A stretch of DNA of 35,655 bases from CAZMOK01 sp964567785 (lineage in GTDB: Bacteria; Bacteroidota; Bacteroidia; Bacteroidales; JAGOPY01). The translations under genes were made by a program, and so were the position numbers. Shown here piece by piece: positions 9,658-18,724 of this stretch (positions are counted from its first letter, which is position 1; each line of letters opens with the position of its first letter). The notes beneath the pieces were generated by a model. The model was given only the letters and a program-made list of their open reading frames with translations, searched no databases and was not told the DNA's origin. The stretch is from positions 1-35,655 of the forward strand of contig CAZMOK010000028.1 in the NCBI GenBank assembly GCA_964567785.1, given 5' to 3'.

Positions 9658-10734
9658 TCAGGAGGGACAACAGATAATGCCGCCTGAGGAATCCCTTATG
9701 GCACCGGTGACAGATGACAGGGTATTGATCTCACCTCTTGATCTCAAGACACCCAGGAAAGCAAATACCAGGGCTTCTTTGAAATCAATCAACAAAGGAT
9801 CAGGTAACCCAAGGTCCATTCCTGCATTATCAGAGATCCTTTCCAAAAGAAAAGAATTTCCGGCACCACCACCGGTAATCAATATTTTGGAAGCATCGGG
9901 CACACCCCGTTCAGCTATAACCCGTGCTATCTTCCCTGCAATATGTTCTGTGAGTGTCCTGAGAATGTCATCAACCGGCAGGTTGAAGGAATCAACAATT
10001 GGATAAAATGCTCTTTCCAGCCATTCCCTGCCCAGGGATTTCGGCCCCTTTTTTCTGTAATGCCCAAGGCCATCGAGTCGACCAAGAAGTTTCTCATCCA
10101 CTTTTCCCCTCCGGGCATTTATCCCTCCGTCGTCAAAATCAAGCCCAAGTTCTTTTGTATACCGGTTCAGTACAATATTACACGGTGAAATATCAAAGGC
10201 AATCCTTTGTTTGTCTTTCTCTAATGACACATTTGAAAAGCCGCCCAGGTTAAGGCATATGTCATAATCCCCAAATAACAACCTGTCGCCAATCGGAACC
10301 AGCGGTGCTCCCTGACCATGAAGTGAAACATCAAGTGACCTGAAATCATGGGCAACAGGTATTCCGGTTTTTGCAGCCATTACGGATCCGTTCCCAACCT
10401 GCAGAGTAATCCCTTTTTCAGGCTGGTGAAATACTGTGTGGCCGTGGGATGCAATGAACCCGGGATCAACTGGTCCTTTCTTAAAAAAATCACGGGCCAA
10501 TCCTCCAAGATAGGCTCCGTATTCAATATCGAGGTCTATCAGATCTCTGCATGAAAGAAGATGTGCACCGGAAAGCCTGCTCTTCCATTGGTTATTGTAG
10601 GAAACTGTTTCGGCGGCCTCTATCCTGAAATGCCATTTGTCTTTATCCGGCTTAAAATGGCAGTACGCCAGGTCAACCCCATCGAGTGATGTCCCTGACA
10701 TCATTCCCAACACTTTATATTCCTTTTCTCTCAC
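9658..10734 (-). CDS. anmK: Anhydro-N-acetylmuramic acid kinase
   Basis: AnmK phosphorylates 1,6-anhydro-N-acetylmuramic acid from cell-wall turnover while opening the anhydro ring, giving MurNAc-6-phosphate for recycling in the cytoplasm. The 358-residue length is near the usual size. Family motifs are visible: MSGTSLDGVDLA at the N-terminus, FIASHGHTVFHQP, LNLGGFSNVS, FDISPCNIVLNRY, the GHYRKKGPKSLGREW stretch, and ILITGGGAGNSFLLERI near the end. The start is GTG at 10732-10734, which overlaps the murF stop as GTGA, so translation is probably coupled. The next in-frame ATG would fall inside the MSGTSLDG motif, which supports the GTG. Pairing with murF makes this a small peptidoglycan synthesis-and-recycling operon. 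Confidence 0.95.
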   Translation of the reverse strand: MREKEYKVLGMMSGTSLDGVDLAYCHFKPDKDKWHFRIEAAETVSYNNQWKSRLSGAHLLSCRDLIDLDIEYGAYLGGLARDFFKKGPVDPGFIASHGHTVFHQPEKGITLQVGNGSVMAAKTGIPVAHDFRSLDVSLHGQGAPLVPIGDRLLFGDYDICLNLGGFSNVSLEKDKQRIAFDISPCNIVLNRYTKELGLDFDDGGINARRGKVDEKLLGRLDGLGHYRKKGPKSLGREWLERAFYPIVDSFNLPVDDILRTLTEHIAGKIARVIAERGVPDASKILITGGGAGNSFLLERISDNAGMDLGLPDPLLIDFKEALVFAFLGVLRSRGEINTLSSVTGAIRDSSGGIICCPS

Positions 10735-12026
10735 AACTTTCCAATAAGTTTTTCAAGGCCAATTCCACGTGAACCCTTGATCAGGATATCATAGCCGGAA
10801 AGCCTTTCCTCATCCAACCATTCAGATGCTCTTTCGGGATCAGGAAAAAGCTGGTACTCCCTACCGGATGCTGCACCGGAAAATTCAGGCCCAATGAGAA
10901 TTACCAGATCAAAATCACTTTTTCTGATGATTTTTAAAATAGCCTTGTGCTCTTTCTGAGAATCACCACCCAGTTCAAGCATATCTCCAAGAATGAGCAT
11001 TTTTTTCGGCCCTCCGATTCCAGCAAAAAACTCAAGGGCATTCTGCATGCTCGTGGGATTGGCATTGTATGCATCGAGATAGATCCTGTTCTTTCCTGTT
11101 TCAATGATCTGCGACCGCATGTTGTCGGGCCTGTATGAACTTACTGCCTCCCGGATTGAACCCGGTGCAACATTAAAGTACAGCCCGGCACAAACTGCTG
11201 CCAAAACATTCTCATGATTGTATTTTCCGTAGAGTCCTGTTTTCACTTTGAATGTGCCCTCTTTCCAGGTAACTTCTGCTTCCAGGACCGGTGTTTCATT
11301 GATCAGGACAGATGAAACCTGTGCAGTTCCATCAGTGTTGTAGGTAATCCTGTCGATCCCTTCAGACAGCCTTTTCAACAAGAGATTGCCAATATTGACA
11401 AACACCTTTCCCTTTTTCCCGGCTATGTGATCATAAAGTTCACTTTTTGCAGCTATCACGCCCTCGTAGCCACCAAAACCTTCAAGATGTGCTTTACCGA
11501 TATTGGTTATAATTCCATAATCAGGATCTGCGATTTTGCAGAGATCCCGTATTTCCCCTTTGTGGTTAGCGCCCATTTCAACTACTAGCATTTCTGCCCG
11601 GCCCGGCATATTGAGAATGGTCAGCGGCAATCCTATGTGATTGTTCAGGTTACCGGTTGTTGCATGAACATCGTATTTTTCAGAGAGGACCCTATGCATT
11701 AATTCCTTGGTGGTGGTTTTTCCGTTGGAACCGGTAATGGCGATCATGGGCAGCGCGTTGTTTTCTCTGTGTATTGATGCAAGTTTTTGCAATGTCTCAA
11801 GGGCATCAGGCACAAAGATCATGTTCTTCTTCCTTTTCAGGCCCGGATCATCCACGACAGCAAAACAGGCTCCATTTTCCAGTGCAGCGCGGGCAAAATC
11901 GTTACCGTTGAACCTTTCACCCCTGATGGCAAAATAGATCCGGCCGGCTACAACCTTCCTGGAGTCTGTAACGGCGCCTGTGCTTTTCAGAAATAAGCCA
12001 TAAATTTCTTCGAGCTTATTATTCAT
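10731..12026 (-). CDS. murF: UDP-N-acetylmuramoyl-tripeptide--D-alanyl-D-alanine ligase
   Basis: MurF adds D-Ala-D-Ala to the UDP-MurNAc-tripeptide, the last cytoplasmic step of peptidoglycan precursor assembly. Mur-ligase signatures are present: TDSRKV near the N-terminus, the P-loop AITGSNGKTTTK, TTGNLNNHIGLPLTIL, VVEMGANHKGEI, and DAYNANPTSM followed by LILGDMLELG. I place the start at ATG 12024-12026, giving 431 residues beginning MNNKLEEIYGLF. A longer frame to a TTG at 12047 is possible, but that codon lies within the likely -7 promoter box. The gene overlaps anmK by four bases. In the flavobacterial gldJ region I recall murF as a near neighbour of gldJ, and it lies just downstream of gldJ here too. 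Confidence 0.95.
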   Translation of the reverse strand: MNNKLEEIYGLFLKSTGAVTDSRKVVAGRIYFAIRGERFNGNDFARAALENGACFAVVDDPGLKRKKNMIFVPDALETLQKLASIHRENNALPMIAITGSNGKTTTKELMHRVLSEKYDVHATTGNLNNHIGLPLTILNMPGRAEMLVVEMGANHKGEIRDLCKIADPDYGIITNIGKAHLEGFGGYEGVIAAKSELYDHIAGKKGKVFVNIGNLLLKRLSEGIDRITYNTDGTAQVSSVLINETPVLEAEVTWKEGTFKVKTGLYGKYNHENVLAAVCAGLYFNVAPGSIREAVSSYRPDNMRSQIIETGKNRIYLDAYNANPTSMQNALEFFAGIGGPKKMLILGDMLELGGDSQKEHKAILKIIRKSDFDLVILIGPEFSGAASGREYQLFPDPERASEWLDEERLSGYDILIKGSRGIGLEKLIGKL

Positions 12027-12044
12027 ATGAGAAAAGTTATAATT

Positions 12045-12052
12045 CAAAATTA
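12045..12052 (-). promoter_or_regulatory. Likely -7 promoter box for murF-anmK
   Basis: Minus-strand TAATTTTG fits TAnnTTTG exactly and ends 18 bases before the murF ATG. The -33 position would fall in the T-rich tail of the gldJ terminator, and no TTG is visible there. The box decides the murF start: it makes the upstream TTG codon unlikely. Confidence 0.55.
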
Positions 12053-12063
12053 GTTAAATCGGA

Positions 12064-12100
12064 GAAATAAAAAACCCACCCTCATTCACTGAGAGTGGGT
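12064..12100 (-). terminator. Rho-independent terminator after gldJ
   Basis: On the minus strand ACCCACTCTC, a seven-base loop, then GAGGGTGGGT form a 10-base stem with one G-T type pair (12074-12100), followed by a T-rich run at 12064-12073. It is 26 bases past the gldJ stop and ends the porP-gldJ unit. Confidence 0.88.
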
Positions 12101-12126
12101 CTTGAATATCTTAGCCTTTTTTAAAG

Positions 12127-13599
12127 TTACCTACCCGGGTTAGGGTCGCCCACCCGTGTCATTGCACAGCGGAAGCCCACATAGTTGGTGGCTGTCCTCT
12201 GGTCGAGATATCTCCTTGTTCCCGGACTGAGGTAATAGGCGGGATCCTTCCATGACCCTCCTTTTATCACTCTTGCCTGGTCGGAGATGAGTGAGGTAAC
12301 ACCATAATCATACATTTCGCCGGTTGTGTTTTCGCCAGGATCGCTGAGCCAGTCGCTGTTTATGATCGACTGGTAATCACCGTCGCGGTAATTCACGTTA
12401 TTGGCTTTCCGGTAGTTCGTCCTGTCGAGGCTTTCTTCAACTGACACTTCAACCCTCGGTATCCTTCCGAGGCTGTCTTTCTGGACCACAAATCCATCTA
12501 CGTCTGTTTCCTGCACTGTAAAGACATTTCCGCGGAACGGCGAGTAGTCGTCAACATCTTCGTGAGAGAGCGGACGGTAAACGTCGGCTGTCCACTCGGC
12601 CACGTTACCGGCCATATTATATAATCCATAATCATTGGGCCAGTATGATCCAACGGGTGCAGGCAGATCGGCTCCGTCGTTCAGATTACCGGCCACGCCC
12701 ATGTAGTCGCCGCTGCCTCTCTTGAAGTTGGCCACGAAACTACCGTAATATTTTTTCTGGTCGGTTCTGAGGTAATTTCCATTCCAGGGATAGATCCTTC
12801 TTTCGACCACCCTGTTGTACATAGTGTTACCAATAAGACCAAGTGCGGCGAATTCCCATTCTGCCTCGGTCGGCAGCCTGTATTTCGGCAGCAGAATACC
12901 ATCTTCGAGCCTCACGCTTCTCTCACCGGTACCTGATGGGTCCAAATCCTGCAATGGCTGATTGACAAGGCCTTCATATTGTCCGGCAAGATAAGCTTCG
13001 GTATTGAAGTTATTCTCATTCTTCTGGTCCGGGTCGTAATCGAGTATACCTTCTTTTATGAGGAGCATCTCGTTGACCCTGTCGGTCCTCCAGAGGCAGT
13101 ATTCATTTGCCTGTTCCCAAGTCACACCCACTACCGGATAGAAGTGGTATGCCGGATGCCTTAAATAATTCTCGACGAGCGGCTCGTTGTATGCAAGCTT
13201 TTCGCGCCAAACAAGAGTATCGGGCAGTGCTTTGAGATAGACACCGGGATAATCCTCTCCAAAAACCCGTCTTAGCCAGTAGAGATATTCGAGATAATCC
13301 ACATTTGCAACCTCTGTCTGATCCATGTAAAAGGACGGGACCGTTACCCTTCTGGGTATGTTGTCCCATTCATAGAACAGATTCTCGTAGGTGGCCCCCA
13401 TAACAAAAGTGCCACCTTCAATCAGCACCAGTCCGGGCCCTGTTTGCTGTTCCCTGGATTCCGCCACTTCAAAACCACCCTGCTCGGGATTATTATATTC
13501 CCATCCGGTTGTACGTGAAACATCCTTCTGGCAGGATGTAAATAAAAGTGCAGTGAAACCCAGCAATACCAGTACGAAATTGATTGATCTAACCTTCAT
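12127..13599 (-). CDS. gldJ: GldJ-type gliding/T9SS lipoprotein
   Basis: The 490-residue product is a lipoprotein: the signal ends LLFTSCQ with Cys23 as the lipidated residue. Right after it comes TTGWEYNNPEQGGFEV, a stretch I associate with GldJ, then a formylglycine-generating-enzyme-like (sulfatase-modifying factor) fold beginning GPGLVLIEGGTFVMG and carrying FYMDQTEVANVDYLEYLYWL, LRHPAYHFYPVVGVTWEQANEYCLWR, YRLPTEAEWEFAALG, NMAGNVAEWTAD and VIKGGSWKD. GldJ is needed for gliding and for stability of GldK and the T9SS in flavobacteria; its fold is thought to be structural, not catalytic. GldK/PorK is the closest alternative, but the N-terminus and central region favour GldJ. It lies 27 bases after porP/sprF, divergent from porU. 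In Flavobacterium johnsoniae, as I recall, gldJ, porU and porV are neighbours too. Confidence 0.88.
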   Translation of the reverse strand: MKVRSINFVLVLLGFTALLFTSCQKDVSRTTGWEYNNPEQGGFEVAESREQQTGPGLVLIEGGTFVMGATYENLFYEWDNIPRRVTVPSFYMDQTEVANVDYLEYLYWLRRVFGEDYPGVYLKALPDTLVWREKLAYNEPLVENYLRHPAYHFYPVVGVTWEQANEYCLWRTDRVNEMLLIKEGILDYDPDQKNENNFNTEAYLAGQYEGLVNQPLQDLDPSGTGERSVRLEDGILLPKYRLPTEAEWEFAALGLIGNTMYNRVVERRIYPWNGNYLRTDQKKYYGSFVANFKRGSGDYMGVAGNLNDGADLPAPVGSYWPNDYGLYNMAGNVAEWTADVYRPLSHEDVDDYSPFRGNVFTVQETDVDGFVVQKDSLGRIPRVEVSVEESLDRTNYRKANNVNYRDGDYQSIINSDWLSDPGENTTGEMYDYGVTSLISDQARVIKGGSWKDPAYYLSPGTRRYLDQRTATNYVGFRCAMTRVGDPNPGR

Positions 13600-13626
13600 A
13601 TTGATTTCTGATTTGCTTCCTAATAA

Positions 13627-14625
13627 CTAAAACTGTGGACACTTTATTGCCCTTATACGCCTTCTTTTTTCTATACATTCAAATTGCCATGCAAAAGAGA
13701 TCTCGTGGGCGCCGCCGCTGTTACCCCTGAGCTCTGACATTGTTATATCATAGCTATATCCGATTTTCAGGTTTTCCCATTGTATGCCCACAAGTGCGAT
13801 TACGGCATCCGCATTCTCAAAATTATGCCTGAACCAGGCTCCCAGTATGAGGGGATACCTTGTTACATAAGTCCCTACATTCAACTGGTGAAACTGCCCC
13901 TGTTGCTGGTAAAGGGCATTTACCGACATGTAAAAATCAGACATCTGCTCACCCAGACCTCCTGAACCTGCAAGATCTATATTATAACCAAGGTGACCCG
14001 TCAATTTCATCGGAAGATTGCTTTCAGATGAATTGTAAAAGGCCATGTCAGGTTCTGAAAGATGGTGAGCGGCGAAACCGCCGTAAAAATTATCCCCATA
14101 GGTGAAAGCCATGCCCGCAGCAAAGTCGGGAAAGATCACCGACTGGTTGTCAGGGGGCTGTTCATTTGTCGGATTCACAAAACCAAGCTGGTCGTCTATC
14201 TGGTCCTCAAACTGCAGCTTATCCCATCCTAGACTTCGCTGGTAGAAAGTACCCTGAACAGCAAGATTGATATGCAGTTTTTTTGAAGCCTGCAGCCTGT
14301 ATGCATACATCAGGCTGGCAGTATTGGAGGTTAAAATGCCGCCTCCGGCGTTGTCGCTGTTTATCAATACCCCGATACCACCATGAATTTTTTCAACATA
14401 TTGGTCGTATGAAGCGTTATATGTAACGTAACCCTTCGATATTGAAGGCCACTGGTTCCGGTAGTTCAGGATGGCACGCGGACAAATGTTCGCGCCTGCC
14501 AGTGCAGGGTTCAGATACAGGGGGTTTGCATAGAATTGTGAGAATTCAGGATCCTGAGCCCCGGATTGCAGAGAAGTAAATACAAGTAGGACCGAAGTAA
14601 GTATAGTTAAAGTGATCCTGCGCAT
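13627..14625 (-). CDS. PorP/SprF family T9SS outer-membrane protein
   Basis: This 332-residue protein starts MRRITLTILTSVLLVFTSLQ, a signal peptide ending SGAQ. It then has DPEFSQFYANPLYLNPALAG, the hallmark opening of the PorP/SprF family, and NYRNQWPSI. The rest alternates short strands (YNASYDQYV, GGIGVLINSDNAGGG, ASLMYAYRL, FAAGMAFTYGDNFYGGFAAHHL, LTGHLGYNI, ILGAWFRHNF), as expected of a membrane beta-barrel. Family members work with T9SS; some serve particular cargo (SprF with SprB) and PorP is part of the porPKLMN unit. Here no porL, porM or porN follows; gldJ comes next, so this may be a paralogue and not the core PorP. I chose the ATG at 14623-14625 because the longer frame adds 12 residues ahead of the signal peptide. 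Confidence 0.88.
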   Translation of the reverse strand: MRRITLTILTSVLLVFTSLQSGAQDPEFSQFYANPLYLNPALAGANICPRAILNYRNQWPSISKGYVTYNASYDQYVEKIHGGIGVLINSDNAGGGILTSNTASLMYAYRLQASKKLHINLAVQGTFYQRSLGWDKLQFEDQIDDQLGFVNPTNEQPPDNQSVIFPDFAAGMAFTYGDNFYGGFAAHHLSEPDMAFYNSSESNLPMKLTGHLGYNIDLAGSGGLGEQMSDFYMSVNALYQQQGQFHQLNVGTYVTRYPLILGAWFRHNFENADAVIALVGIQWENLKIGYSYDITMSELRGNSGGAHEISFAWQFECIEKRRRIRAIKCPQF

Positions 14626-14650
14626 CAGGTTATTCTTAAAATTAAGGATA

Positions 14651-14658
14651 CAATTATA
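14651..14658 (-). promoter_or_regulatory. Candidate -7 box for porP-gldJ
   Basis: Minus-strand TATAATTG matches TAnnTTTG at all but one base. It begins 26 bases upstream of the start codon, the same distance seen for pheT and the sigma54-activator gene. No -33 TTG is visible. Confidence 0.35.
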
Positions 14659-14801
14659 CAAACAATTTTTTAAAACCGGTCTTGGTTTTTGAATTTATTC
14701 ACGTTTAACAATATAGGTTAATGAATAACGTTAAATCAATGCTTTTAATATCCTTACGCGTGAAAGAATTATATTATCCAGGTCGTTTACCTGCAACAGT
14801 C

Positions 14802-17800
14802 ATGAAGATATTTCTGGCAGTTGGGTTTCTTATTGCTTCTACCGCTGTTTCTTTCGGTCAAAGGACCGGAAAAACCATTAATCTCGACTGGTCGGAACTG
14901 CAGGAAGTACAATTATCGGAGACGGTCACCTACCTGGAAATTTATTTCAACGGGGCCGGTTACAGGCCTGAAAACGGGAACATACCTGTTTTCTCCGGTA
15001 AAATTGAACTTGATTCACCATGGCAAAATCCGAGGGTTACCATATTAAACCCGGTTTATGAAGAGTTGCCTTCTGATTTTGCTGAAATCAAAGGAATTGA
15101 AAGCATTTCAACTGACATTTCAACCACTACGGTCTTGTCATACGACAAGAAAAATCCTTTTGCCGTTTATTCCTTTGCTCCTGTAAGAAGAAATCCCGTA
15201 ACAGGGAAGTATGAAAAAGTGGTTTCTTTCATTCCTCAGCTTACACTTCCTGATTCTCCGGCAAGAGCCTCCATTACCGCAAGAGCCTACAAAAACAATT
15301 CGGTTTTGGCATCAGGCAAATGGGTAAAGATTGCTGTTAACCAGACAGGTATTTACCGTATCAGTTATGATGAGCTTAGCGAGTATGGATTTGCTGCTGC
15401 AAGCATTGATCCGCGGAACATTAAGATATTCGGCAATGGGGGCGGGATGTTGCCGGAGGACCTGGATAAGCCCAGGTACGACGACCTCGAAGAGAATTCC
15501 ATATTGGTTGTGGGGGAAGAGGATGGCAGCTTTGACCAGGGGGATCATATACTCTTTTACGGCGAATCGCCCCATAGCTGGAAATATGACGAGGCAAGCG
15601 GCCGGTTCAACCACTCCTTTAATATATACTCCGACTACACTTATTACTTCATCACTGTTGGCAGCAGTCCGGGAAAAAGAGTTGAAATACAGCAACAGTC
15701 GGGCCTCACCGCAACCAATACCTCGAATTCATTCACAGGACGGCAATTCCATGAAATTGACCAGCGAAATCTTGCCAATACCGGCAGGATCTGGTATGGT
15801 GAAGTGTTTGATGTTGACATCAGGCACGACATAGTTTTCAGTTTTCCGAACATAATTACCAGTGAACCTGCATATATCAGCGCTTATGTTGCTGCAAAAT
15901 CGTCGGTTTCGAGCAGTTTTGACTTTTATGACGGAAGCAACCTGATCTTTTCAGGAGCTGTTGCCGGAATACCGGGCACTTCCGATACCTATGCCCGGAC
16001 ATTCAAAGGTTCCGATACCTTTTTACCCTCGGGGAGTGAGCTTTTAATAAGGATTGAATATCAGAAAAGCACAGCCAACTCGATCGGATGGCTCAATTAT
16101 ATCACGCTCAATGCTTTCCGGTCGCTGGCCATGTCGGGAAATCAGATGGGCTTCCGTGATCCCTCCACAGCCGGTCCGGGAAACATTACAGAGTTCCGGC
16201 TCAGCAATGCCGGTAATAACATTACCGTATGGAACATCACTGACCCGTTAAACCCAAGGAAGGTCAACGCTACGCTTAATGGCCAGCAACTTTCCTTTAC
16301 CCTTCCAAACGACTCGCTGCAGGAATTCATTGCCTTCGACGGCTCAGCCTATTTATCCTCCACATCCTGGGAGAATGTTCCCAACCAGAACCTTCATGCC
16401 ACTGAACCCACTGAAATGATCATCATCACCCACCCCGATTTCAGGGAGCAGGCTGAGAGGCTGGCAAGCCACCACAGGAGTTTTGACGGGATGAGTGTAC
16501 TCATTACCGAGCCACAAAAGATCTACAATGAGTTTTCCTCGGGTGCACAGGATATCAGCGCCATACGTAATTTTATGAAAATGCTTTACGACAAGGCGCC
16601 GGCAGGCGGAGAAACAAAATACCTGCTGTTGTTTGGTGACGCCTCATTCGATTACAAAGACAGGATAGAGAACAACTCAAACTATGTTCCTACCTGGGAG
16701 GATAGTGAATCACTCACTATAGTATATTCAGTGGCCACTGATGATTTTTACGGTTTCCTGGACGGGGGCTCAGACAACCTCCTCGATATAGGGATAGGCA
16801 GGCTTCCGGTGGAAACTTATGACCAGGCTGTTACGGCTGTTGACAAAATTATTGAATACGCAACCAGCACCGACACCCCAACTATGGGCGACTGGCGGAA
16901 CACACTGTGTTTCGTTGCCGATGATGAAGACGGAAATCTTCACTTCAACCAGGCTGAAGAGATGGCCAAGCGGATCGATACAACTTACGGCAGGTTCAAC
17001 ATCGATAAAATCTATGTTGATGCCTTTCCCCAGGAGATCACCCCCGGAGGACAGCGGTCTCCAGAAGTCAACTCATCAATAAGTGACAGGATACAACAGG
17101 GCACACTTTTAATGAACTATACCGGTCATGGAGGTGAAGTAGGCTGGGGCCATGAACGTTTCCTGGAGATCTCCGACATAAATTCCTGGTCGAACCCCGA
17201 TATGCTTCCCATCTTTATCACTGCTACCTGTGAATTCAGCAGGTATGACGACCCTGAAAGGGTCTCGGCCGGCGAACTTGTTTTCAGGCATGAAGACGGC
17301 GGTGCCATTGCAATGTTCACCACGGCCAGGGCCACCTTCGGGGGTTCGAACTTCAACCTGAACCAGGCCCTCTTCGATGTCATGTTCGAGCTTAATGATG
17401 AAGGTGAGCACTACCGGTTCGGCGACCTTATCAGGATATCGAAAAACAAGAACGGCGTGGTGGAGAACGATAAAAAATTTACACTGCTCGGGAATCCTGC
17501 ATTGAGGCTCCCCTATCCATCATATGATATTGAAACAACTGAGGTAAACTCAACCCCTGTATCAGGTATAGCTGATACTCTCAAGGCCCTCAGTAAAGTA
17601 ACAGTCACCGGTGAAGTGGTTAATCTGTCGGGAGGCAAGGCCAGCAGCTACGACGGAATCATCTATCCGAAGGTTTATGACAAAGCTTCAACCATAAAAA
17701 CACTGGCCACCGATGACGGAAGCTACCCAAAAGAGTTCAGGCTTCAGAAAAACATCATTTATAAAGGAAAAGCCAGGGTCACAAACGGTGATTTCTCCTT

Positions 17801-18602
17801 CACCTTCATCGTGCCCAAAGATATTGCCTACAATTTCGGTTTCGGAAAAGTAAGCTATTACTCCAACGCTGAAAGTACCGATGCAAGCGGGTATTACAAG
17901 AACATAATTGTGGGAGGGTTTGATAACGATGCACCAACTGACAACGAAGGCCCGGAAATAAATCTCTACATGAACGATGAATCATTCGTTTTCGGGGGAA
18001 TTACCAATGAAAGCCCGATTGTGCTGGCTTATGTCACTGATGAAAATGGTATAAATACGGTAGGAAGCGGCATTGGGCATGATATAGTGGCAATACTGGA
18101 TGAAAACAGCGACAAGCCCATTGTCCTTAATGATTATTACGAATCTGACCTCGACAGTTACAAAAGCGGGTCGATAAGATATCCCATATCGGAACTTAAG
18201 GATGGCAGGCATTCACTCAGCCTGAAAGTCTGGGACGTACACAATAATTCAAGCCAGGAATACACTGAATTCGTTGTTGCAAAAGAGGCTGAGCTTGCCA
18301 TCGACCATGTGCTCAACTATCCCAACCCTTTCACAACCCATACCGATTTCTTCTTTGAGCATAACCAGCCGGGATCGCCCCTTGAGGTACAGGTACAGAT
18401 ATTTACAGTATCCGGTAAGCTGGTCAAGACCATCGATGCCCTGGTTATGTCGAACGGTTTCAGGTCGGACCCTATCTCATGGAACGGGACTGATGACTTC
18501 GGCGACAGGATCGGCAGGGGAGTTTATTTATATAAGGTAAGGGTAAGAAACAGCAATGGAGAGTATGCGGAGAAGCTTGAAAAACTTGTTATACTCAGGT
18601 AG
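14802..18602 (+). CDS. porU: PorU-like T9SS C-terminal signal peptidase/sortase, copy 1
   Basis: PorU is a cell-surface C25-family (gingipain-like) cysteine peptidase that removes the C-terminal sorting domain of T9SS cargo and, in Porphyromonas gingivalis, links it to anionic lipopolysaccharide. This 1266-residue copy begins MKIFLAVGFLIASTAVSFGQ, a good signal peptide; a start 27 codons upstream (14721) is possible but adds a non-signal stretch. The catalytic dyad is visible: His776 in NYTGHGGE and Cys810 in TATCEFSR, with LLLFGDASFDYKDR and a DDFYGFLDGG region before it and TLLGNPALRLPYP after. Near the C-terminus are Ig-like strands (ENGINTVGSGIGHDI, PIVLNDYYE) and a sorting-domain-like end (LNYPNPFTTHTDF, GVYLYKVRV). 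It heads a plus-strand run of porU, porU-like, porV and ispF, divergent from porP-gldJ. Confidence 0.92.
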   Translation: MKIFLAVGFLIASTAVSFGQRTGKTINLDWSELQEVQLSETVTYLEIYFNGAGYRPENGNIPVFSGKIELDSPWQNPRVTILNPVYEELPSDFAEIKGIESISTDISTTTVLSYDKKNPFAVYSFAPVRRNPVTGKYEKVVSFIPQLTLPDSPARASITARAYKNNSVLASGKWVKIAVNQTGIYRISYDELSEYGFAAASIDPRNIKIFGNGGGMLPEDLDKPRYDDLEENSILVVGEEDGSFDQGDHILFYGESPHSWKYDEASGRFNHSFNIYSDYTYYFITVGSSPGKRVEIQQQSGLTATNTSNSFTGRQFHEIDQRNLANTGRIWYGEVFDVDIRHDIVFSFPNIITSEPAYISAYVAAKSSVSSSFDFYDGSNLIFSGAVAGIPGTSDTYARTFKGSDTFLPSGSELLIRIEYQKSTANSIGWLNYITLNAFRSLAMSGNQMGFRDPSTAGPGNITEFRLSNAGNNITVWNITDPLNPRKVNATLNGQQLSFTLPNDSLQEFIAFDGSAYLSSTSWENVPNQNLHATEPTEMIIITHPDFREQAERLASHHRSFDGMSVLITEPQKIYNEFSSGAQDISAIRNFMKMLYDKAPAGGETKYLLLFGDASFDYKDRIENNSNYVPTWEDSESLTIVYSVATDDFYGFLDGGSDNLLDIGIGRLPVETYDQAVTAVDKIIEYATSTDTPTMGDWRNTLCFVADDEDGNLHFNQAEEMAKRIDTTYGRFNIDKIYVDAFPQEITPGGQRSPEVNSSISDRIQQGTLLMNYTGHGGEVGWGHERFLEISDINSWSNPDMLPIFITATCEFSRYDDPERVSAGELVFRHEDGGAIAMFTTARATFGGSNFNLNQALFDVMFELNDEGEHYRFGDLIRISKNKNGVVENDKKFTLLGNPALRLPYPSYDIETTEVNSTPVSGIADTLKALSKVTVTGEVVNLSGGKASSYDGIIYPKVYDKASTIKTLATDDGSYPKEFRLQKNIIYKGKARVTNGDFSFTFIVPKDIAYNFGFGKVSYYSNAESTDASGYYKNIIVGGFDNDAPTDNEGPEINLYMNDESFVFGGITNESPIVLAYVTDENGINTVGSGIGHDIVAILDENSDKPIVLNDYYESDLDSYKSGSIRYPISELKDGRHSLSLKVWDVHNNSSQEYTEFVVAKEAELAIDHVLNYPNPFTTHTDFFFEHNQPGSPLEVQVQIFTVSGKLVKTIDALVMSNGFRSDPISWNGTDDFGDRIGRGVYLYKVRVRNSNGEYAEKLEKLVILR

Positions 18603-18724
18603 AAGAAGCATCTTTGCATGGTTCTTGATGTATGTTTCGGAACCGGTTTAAAGATCACTAACTTTTCCCGGTTACAACAGGCAACCATTTTTATCGACCT
18701 GATGTCTTTTAATCAATTGTAATA

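Noticed and set aside
9515..10006. Plus-strand open frame of 163 codons
   Set aside because: More than two thirds is antisense to anmK, and the rest is AT-rich non-coding sequence.
12127..13599. Annotating the FGE-fold lipoprotein as a sulfatase-activating enzyme
   Set aside because: There is no sulfatase nearby, it is lipidated, and the N-terminus and context match GldJ, where the fold is structural.
14721..14801. Upstream ATG start for the first porU-like gene
   Set aside because: It would put 27 non-hydrophobic residues before a normal signal peptide; the ATG at 14802 gives a clean one.
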